From the NCBI GenBank assembly GCA_026018925.1, contig JAKSZU010000003.1, forward strand, positions 185,163,505 to 185,227,504: a stretch of DNA of 64,000 nucleotides, given 5' to 3'. Made by a program: the position numbers and the translations under genes. Under the pieces are notes generated by a model that did not search any database, was not told the DNA's origin, and saw only the letters and a list, made by a program, of their open reading frames with translations. Every line of letters starts with the position of its first letter. Position 1 is the first letter of the stretch. This DNA is from Tupaia tana. Lineage: Eukaryota > Chordata > Mammalia > Scandentia > Tupaiidae. This document shows positions 63,850 to 64,000 of this stretch, piece after piece.

Positions 63850-64000
63850 TTTAGGTTTATTTATCTTACTCATGATAGGCAGTACATGCATACACATGAG
63901 AGAGAGAAATACAGAAGTACCCTTGACAGGGTCACCTCAGGCCATGATCTCCTCTTCCCAGCTGTGCAGTTCGTCAGAATCTTGCATACGTGATTGGTGT
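63850..64000 (-). mobile_element. probable tRNA-derived SINE, cut by window end
   Basis: 'ttaggtttatttatcttact', 'catgagagagagaaatac', 'gtcacctcaggccatgat' look like the tail and body of a reverse family B-type SINE. The head would lie beyond the window. Confidence 0.45.

Overview
The window looks like nuclear DNA of a placental mammal, and I find no intact protein-coding gene in it. The evidence for a placental genome is the layered repeat fossils: MIR and L2 fragments, decayed L1 pieces, ERVL-MaLR-type LTRs and small mariner-like elements. On top of these lies a very active lineage-specific tRNA-derived SINE. I cannot name the species. The SINE is not Alu, B1/B2/ID, Can-SINE, Bov-tA, rabbit C or the common Afrotherian family as I remember them. 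No ORF has the composition, length or family resemblance of a real gene. The longest open frames (up to 189 codons) are read-throughs of SINE copies. The setting is an intergenic region or the inside of a very large intron.

The main actor is SINE family A, with about three dozen copies on both strands. Each has a tRNA-Arg-like head (A box, B box), a body of about 120 bp, a CT-rich stretch, a short block and a poly(A) tail. Several copies are close to the apparent consensus and have clear target-site duplications (for example at 36,991, 44,809, 51,829, 52,464, 60,375 and 61,974), so the family was active recently. A short-bodied variant and a second tRNA-like family (B) are older. Copies sit inside MIR, L1, LTRs, a mariner MITE, a processed pseudogene and other SINEs, which gives a relative insertion order.

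Layout: 0-7 kb holds two copies of an unnamed repeat, a mariner-like MITE and L1 fragments. 9-23 kb is SINE-rich with MIR, two MITE copies, several microsatellites and a candidate conserved non-coding block (20.9-21.3 kb). 25-27 kb is old L1. 29.2-31.3 kb is a near full-length processed pseudogene of EIF4A2. 34-45 kb carries three MaLR-type LTRs, an L2 and scattered SINEs. 46.4-47.6 kb is an isolated L1 5' UTR-like block with diverged tandem units. 50-53 kb has a MITE and nested SINEs. 56-58.3 kb is an old L1 interrupted by a younger 5'-truncated retroposon and a family B SINE. 58.9-64 kb has more SINEs, a 68-bp tandem duplication and unassigned sequence.

No genes work together here. The biology on view is retroposition, nested insertion and decay. 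The best leads for new description are the SINE family, the small mariner-like MITE family and the unnamed repeat pair.
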